This document shows positions 61,007 to 64,000 of a DNA stretch of 64,000 nt, piece after piece. Both the position numbers and the translations under genes were made by a program. The stretch spans positions 250,323 to 314,322 of the forward strand of contig NZ_BBYM01000019.1 in NCBI RefSeq assembly GCF_001570405.1. The letters run 5' to 3'. The stretch's first letter is position 1. Each line of letters begins with the position of its first letter. Source of the DNA: Microtetraspora niveoalba (GTDB lineage: Bacteria > Actinomycetota > Actinomycetes > Streptosporangiales > Streptosporangiaceae). Under the pieces are notes generated by a model. That model had not been told where the DNA came from. It made no database searches and worked only from the letters and a program-made list of their open reading frames with translations.

Positions 61007-61489
61007 GTGCTCGATCATGATGGCGACACCCACCTCTACGTGCAGATCGCCGGGATCATCCGGCAGCAGATCCTGCGCGGCGACCTGGCTCCGGGGAACG
61101 CGGTCCCGAGCGAGGCGGCGATCCAGAGCCAGTTCGGCGTGGCGCGGACGACGGCCAGGCGGGCCTTCCACATGCTGCGGGAAGAGGGGCTCATCTACAC
61201 CGTCCAGGGCGAGGGCACGTTCGTCGGATCCCCGGGCCAGGCTCCTCGCGAGGCGCGTCGGACGCCGCTCTACCGGCAGATCGCGAACGACGTCATCGAG
61301 CGCATCCGCCGAGGCGAGCTGCGGCCACGCCGCCCCATCCCGAGCGAGACCTCGCTGCTGCAGCAGTACGACGTGGCGCGCGAGACCGTGCGCAGGGCCA
61401 TCGCGGTGCTGCGAGAGGAAAAGTGGATCTACACGGTCCCACAGCGCGGCAGCTTCGTCTCACCCGAGGAGAACTGGCCCAAGGATTAG
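61007..61489 (+). CDS. Tandem double GntR winged-helix protein (copy 1)
   Basis: 160 aa from a GTG with no clear ribosome-binding site. Two complete GntR winged helices in one chain: residues ~8-75 (HLYVQIAGIIRQQILRGDLA, VARTTARRAFHMLREEGLIYTVQGEGTFVG) and ~87-152 (PLYRQIANDVIERIRRGELR, VARETVRRAIAVLREEKWIYTVPQRGSFVS). There is no effector domain of any kind. Each half ends in the typical GTFVG or GSFVS wing. The protein is shorter than a normal single GntR regulator yet holds two DNA-binding heads, so one molecule could bind a dyad or two direct half-sites as a monomer. Forms a tandem pair with the next gene. Confidence 0.88.
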   Translation: MLDHDGDTHLYVQIAGIIRQQILRGDLAPGNAVPSEAAIQSQFGVARTTARRAFHMLREEGLIYTVQGEGTFVGSPGQAPREARRTPLYRQIANDVIERIRRGELRPRRPIPSETSLLQQYDVARETVRRAIAVLREEKWIYTVPQRGSFVSPEENWPKD

Positions 61490-61515
61490 CCGAACCACTC
61501 AACTGCTTGTATCGG

Positions 61516-61525
61516 TACGTCTAGT
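61516..61525. promoter_or_regulatory. Candidate operator of the second double-GntR gene
   Basis: TACGTCTAGT, 9 nt before the GTG start and preceded by TTGTATC as in the first gene's region. Its position suggests autorepression. Confidence 0.45.
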
Positions 61526-61533
61526 CTTGACGC

Positions 61534-62031
61534 GTGCTTGACCGACAGGGACCGATACCGGTCTACAAGCAGATCGCCGAGATCATCCGGCGGCGGATCG
61601 ACAATGGCGAGCTGAAGCCCGGCGACGTGGTCCCCAGCGAGGCCGAACTGGAGGCCGAGTACGGCGTCGCGCGGATGACGGCTCGACGGGTGGCCCGGGA
61701 GCTCAGGGAACTCGGCCTCGTCCACACGGTCCAGGGCGAGGGAACCTTCGTCGGCGACCACGCGGCACGTCGCAACCACCGCCGGCCTCTGCTGTACCGG
61801 CAGATCGCCGACGAGATCGCCGAGCGCATCAGGCGCGAGGAGTTCGAACCCAACCGGCCCATCCCCAGTGAGAAGTCGCTCATGCGGCAGCACGACGTCG
61901 CCAAGGCCACGGTCCGGCAGGCGGTCGCGCTCCTCCGTGAACAGAAGTGGGTCTTCACCGTCCGCTATCGCGGCACATACGTCTCCCCCCGGGGGGACTG
62001 GCCGGACCCGGACTCGTCTCACCTGCATTGA
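61534..62031 (+). CDS. Tandem double GntR winged-helix protein (copy 2)
   Basis: 165 aa from a GTG, 44 nt after copy 1. Same layout: head 1 (PVYKQIAEIIRRRIDNGELK, VARMTARRVARELRELGLVHTVQGEGTFVG) and head 2 (LLYRQIADEIAERIRREEFE, VAKATVRQAVALLREQKWVFTVRYRGTYVS), and no ligand-binding domain. Both halves are about equally similar to the matching halves of copy 1, so the two-head form predates the gene duplication. The short charged tails differ. No neighbour is an obvious target. Confidence 0.88.
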   Translation: MLDRQGPIPVYKQIAEIIRRRIDNGELKPGDVVPSEAELEAEYGVARMTARRVARELRELGLVHTVQGEGTFVGDHAARRNHRRPLLYRQIADEIAERIRREEFEPNRPIPSEKSLMRQHDVAKATVRQAVALLREQKWVFTVRYRGTYVSPRGDWPDPDSSHLH

Positions 62032-62167
62032 TCGATGCCAGTGCCCGATATATCAGCTTCGTGTTGATCTGGGACGTTTTTCTGCGGTTTAGCGGGTAGT
62101 GACCGGATGCGGGCGGCCTGCCCGGCCGTGCCGTGATCGTCCCGACAAGAGGTCCGGGGGGGATCTC

Positions 62168-62779
62168 ATGGTGAGACGGATTGTCCTTCTGCTGGCCATC
62201 GTGATGAGCGCGCTGGTGGCGGGAGCCGCCGGCGCCTTCGCGCAACCCAGTCCAAGTCCTACCGGCGCCCACACCGGCACGCACAGTCCGAGTCCTACCG
62301 CCAGTGCCAGTGAGCAGGACCGGAAGTTCCTGATCAAGGCCCACCAGGGCAACCTGGCGGAGATCCGGGCCGGGAGGCTGGCGCAGGAGAAGGCGCACTC
62401 GTCACAGGTGCGTGAACTGGGGGCGAGGCTGATCAAGGATCACACCAAGCTCGACACGAAGGTCCGGCAGGTGGCCAAGGAGGTCGGCGTCCAGCTGCCC
62501 AGGGAGCCGAGCAAGCATCAGCAGTCCCAGCTCAAGGAAGTGAGCAAGCTCAGCGGTCCCAACTTCGACCACGCCTGGGTGCAGACGCAGTTGGCCGCCC
62601 ACCGTCAGACCCTGACCCTCATCAACAAGGAGCTGTCGAGCAGCAAGTCCGAGCCGGTCAAGAAGGTGGCCCAGGAGGCCAAGCCCGTCATCCAGGAGCA
62701 CCTGACGCTTCTCAGGAAGGCCGCGGCCGCCACGTCTCCGCAGATGTCGCCGACCGCGCACCCCACGCACACCCGCTGA
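62168..62779 (+). CDS. Secreted DUF4142 protein
   Basis: 203 aa. Signal peptide (MVRRIVLLLAIVMSALVAGA, then AGAFA) followed by a Pro/Ser/Thr linker with PSPSPTGAHTGTHSPSPT repeats. Then comes a four-helix DUF4142 domain (QDRKFLIKAHQGNLAEIRAGRLAQEKAHSSQVRELGARLIKDHTKL...). DUF4142 proteins are ferritin-like in fold but usually lack metal ligands; function is unknown. The ATG at 62168 has a strong GGGGGG upstream and gives a clean signal peptide. Confidence 0.85.
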   Translation: MVRRIVLLLAIVMSALVAGAAGAFAQPSPSPTGAHTGTHSPSPTASASEQDRKFLIKAHQGNLAEIRAGRLAQEKAHSSQVRELGARLIKDHTKLDTKVRQVAKEVGVQLPREPSKHQQSQLKEVSKLSGPNFDHAWVQTQLAAHRQTLTLINKELSSSKSEPVKKVAQEAKPVIQEHLTLLRKAAAATSPQMSPTAHPTHTR

Positions 62780-62836
62780 GCGCCTCGACCAGGCACTTCG
62801 GCGAACGCCGGAACGGCACGGCCGGCTCCGGCAGCC

Positions 62837-62893
62837 CGTCTCCGAGGTCGATCCCCCGGGAGTCCGCTCCCGGCGCGGACGGCCTCGGAGACG
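62837..62893. terminator. Two-tier hairpin between convergent genes
   Basis: An outer 11-bp perfect stem CGTCTCCGAGG/CCTCGGAGACG (62837-62847 with 62883-62893) encloses an inner 7-bp stem CCGGGAG/CTCCCGG (62856-62862 with 62867-62873). Lies between the DUF4142 and EamA genes and probably stops transcription in both directions. Confidence 0.65.
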
Positions 62894-62945
62894 CGTGCAG
62901 GGGGGGCGATGAGCGACGACGACCCCGCCGACGCCGGACGGGCGT

Positions 62946-63890
62946 TCACGTCCGGCCCGGACGCCTCGCTCCGGCTCCGCGGCTCATCTGGGTGACCGCC
63001 ACGCACACCAGAACGGCGAGGGCCGCCGCGACCGTCGTCCAGCCGAACCGCTCGTCCAGCAGGAGCCAGGCCCACAGCAGCGTCAGGAGCGGCTGCGCGA
63101 GCTGGACCTGCCCGGCCCGGGCGATCCCGCCCATCGCCAGCCCGGCGTACCAGGGGACGAACCCGAGGAACATCGAGATCAGGCCCACATAGGCCAGCCC
63201 GCCCAGCGAGACGGCGTCCGGCCGCGAGTCGCCGGTGAACGCGAGCACGACGGTGACGGGCACGGTGATCGGAGCGGCCACCACCAGTGAGTACGAGATG
63301 ACCTGCCAGCCCGGCGTCCGCCGGGCCAGCCGGCCTCCCTCGGTGTACCCCGCAGCGGCTCCCACCAGCGCGAGCACGAGGAGCAGGTCCGCCACCGCGA
63401 ACCGTCCGCTTCCCCGGGTGAGGACGAAGGCCGTGATGGAGAGGGCGCCCGCCGCGCAGGCGGCCCAGAACAGCGGCCGCGGCCGCTCCCCCGCCCGCAA
63501 CACGGCGCCCACGGCCGTCGCGGCGGGCAGCAGGCCGGTCACGACCGCGGCGTGCGCCGTGCTCGCCCCGCCGTTCAGGGCCAGGGCGCTGAACAGCGGG
63601 AAGCCGAAGACCACCCCCACGGCGATCACAAGGTACGACCGCAGGTGTTCCCGGGGCGGCAGGAGAGGCGCGCCCGCCGCGGCCAGGCAGGCGACGGCCG
63701 CCAGGGTGGCGAGACCGGCGCGCGCGAACGTCAGGAGGTACGGGTCGAACCCTCGCATCGCGAAAACGGTGCCGGGGAACGAGCCGGAGAAGGAGACGAC
63801 CCCCAGGACGGCGAGCGCCGTCCCCAGCCAGGTGCTCCGCCGCACGCCCCGGTCCCGGGAGCGCGCGCCGCCCTCCGCTACTGCCCCCAT
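62946..63890 (-). CDS. EamA/DMT-family transporter
   Basis: 314 aa (323 aa if the ATG at 63917 is used). About ten hydrophobic helices in two repeats of five, typical of the EamA family of metabolite exporters. Recognisable parts are GVVSFSGSFPGTVFAMRGFD at the start and GIARAGQVQLAQPLLTLLWAWLLLDE in the second half. Arranged head to head with a GntR/MocR gene. I prefer the ATG at 63890 because the longer version would place an operator-like palindrome inside the gene. Substrate unknown. Confidence 0.85.
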   Translation of the reverse strand: MGAVAEGGARSRDRGVRRSTWLGTALAVLGVVSFSGSFPGTVFAMRGFDPYLLTFARAGLATLAAVACLAAAGAPLLPPREHLRSYLVIAVGVVFGFPLFSALALNGGASTAHAAVVTGLLPAATAVGAVLRAGERPRPLFWAACAAGALSITAFVLTRGSGRFAVADLLLVLALVGAAAGYTEGGRLARRTPGWQVISYSLVVAAPITVPVTVVLAFTGDSRPDAVSLGGLAYVGLISMFLGFVPWYAGLAMGGIARAGQVQLAQPLLTLLWAWLLLDERFGWTTVAAALAVLVCVAVTQMSRGAGARRPGRT

Positions 63891-63892
63891 TC

Positions 63893-63937
63893 CGATAGCG
63901 CTATCGTTGCTTTTCATGAATGACGATAGCAGTATCG
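63893..63937. promoter_or_regulatory. Paired palindromes between EamA and MocR-like genes
   Basis: CGATAGCGCTATCG (63893-63906, perfect palindrome) and CGATAGCAGTATCG (63924-63937, one mismatch). Centres are 31 bp apart, three helical turns, so both face the same side. Probably bound by the MocR/GntR regulator encoded to the right. Confidence 0.7.
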
Positions 63938-64000
63938 CTCGTCTGGCGGCGATCCTCCGCGACGAGGCGGAGCGCTCGCGACCGGGCGATCGGCTGCCGT
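63916..64000 (+). CDS. MocR/GntR-type regulator, N-terminal fragment cut by the window end
   Basis: Starts at the ATG at 63916 and runs off the right edge. The visible 28 residues (MNDDSSIARLAAILRDEAER, SRPGDRLP) match the first helix and PGDRLPS stretch of a GntR winged helix, as in MocR-type aminotransferase-fold or simpler GntR regulators of EamA exporters. The ATG sits between the two operator-like palindromes, with no ribosome-binding site, so the mRNA may be leaderless. Confidence 0.6.
   Translation, partial: MNDDSSIARLAAILRDEAERSRPGDRLP

Overview
The window is high-GC DNA with dense, often overlapping genes and many GTG/TTG starts. It is chromosomal sequence from an actinomycete, probably a Streptosporangiales-type organism. 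That placement is inferred from gene content and codon use; no rRNA gene is present to fix the genus. I see no transposase, integrase, CRISPR array, tRNA or rRNA gene.

Backbone. Much of the minus strand is the actinobacterial ftsK-to-recA neighbourhood: ftsK (46.7 kb), rodZ-like, rimO, pgsA, cinA-type amidohydrolase and clgR-like XRE regulator (40.1 kb), then far to the left DUF3046, recA and recX. The recA promoter carries a clear LexA (SOS) box. nei2 (39.3 kb) and lhr (7.5 kb), usual residents of this neighbourhood, are here 26 kb apart with accessory genes between them. An nsrR-hmp nitric-oxide defence pair and a VOC protein lie on the recA side. RNase J and dapA lie beyond ftsK, separated from it by a second accessory block.

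Accessory block 1 (12.7-29.3 kb) is an unusual NRPS-type biosynthetic locus with two divergent operons. The leftward operon encodes an acyl-AMP ligase, a C-T didomain, and E1 alpha, E1 beta and E2 subunits of a 2-oxo-acid dehydrogenase, all with overlapping stop and start codons. The rightward operon encodes a C-A-T-TE NRPS module fused to a complete MFS transporter, a free ACP, a stand-alone C domain and a large N,N-dimethylformamidase-like/beta-propeller protein. A VanX-like D,D-dipeptidase gene converges on its end. The TE has Cys in place of the nucleophilic Ser. The E2 has Asn in place of the catalytic Asp. The stand-alone C domain has lost the first His of its motif. I do not recognise the product.

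Accessory block 2 (29.4-36.8 kb) is a sugar-import locus: lipoprotein binding protein, two permeases and a GH3 beta-N-acetylhexosaminidase, flanked by two paralogous ROK regulators whose upstream regions share a 7-1-7 dyad. It is followed by a membrane-anchored endonuclease/exonuclease/phosphatase protein and a Cys-free Rrf2 regulator next to nei2.

Accessory block 3 (46.8-55.9 kb) holds a uronate-dehydrogenase-like SDR divergent from an aldehyde dehydrogenase, a large AfsR-like regulator, a drug-efflux MFS protein and a DUF402 protein. The right end (58.9-64 kb) is rich in GntR regulators: a GntR/UTRA gene with a small divergent partner, radC, two tandem genes each made of two GntR winged helices with no effector domain, a secreted DUF4142 protein, and an EamA transporter divergent from a truncated MocR/GntR gene across a pair of phased palindromes.
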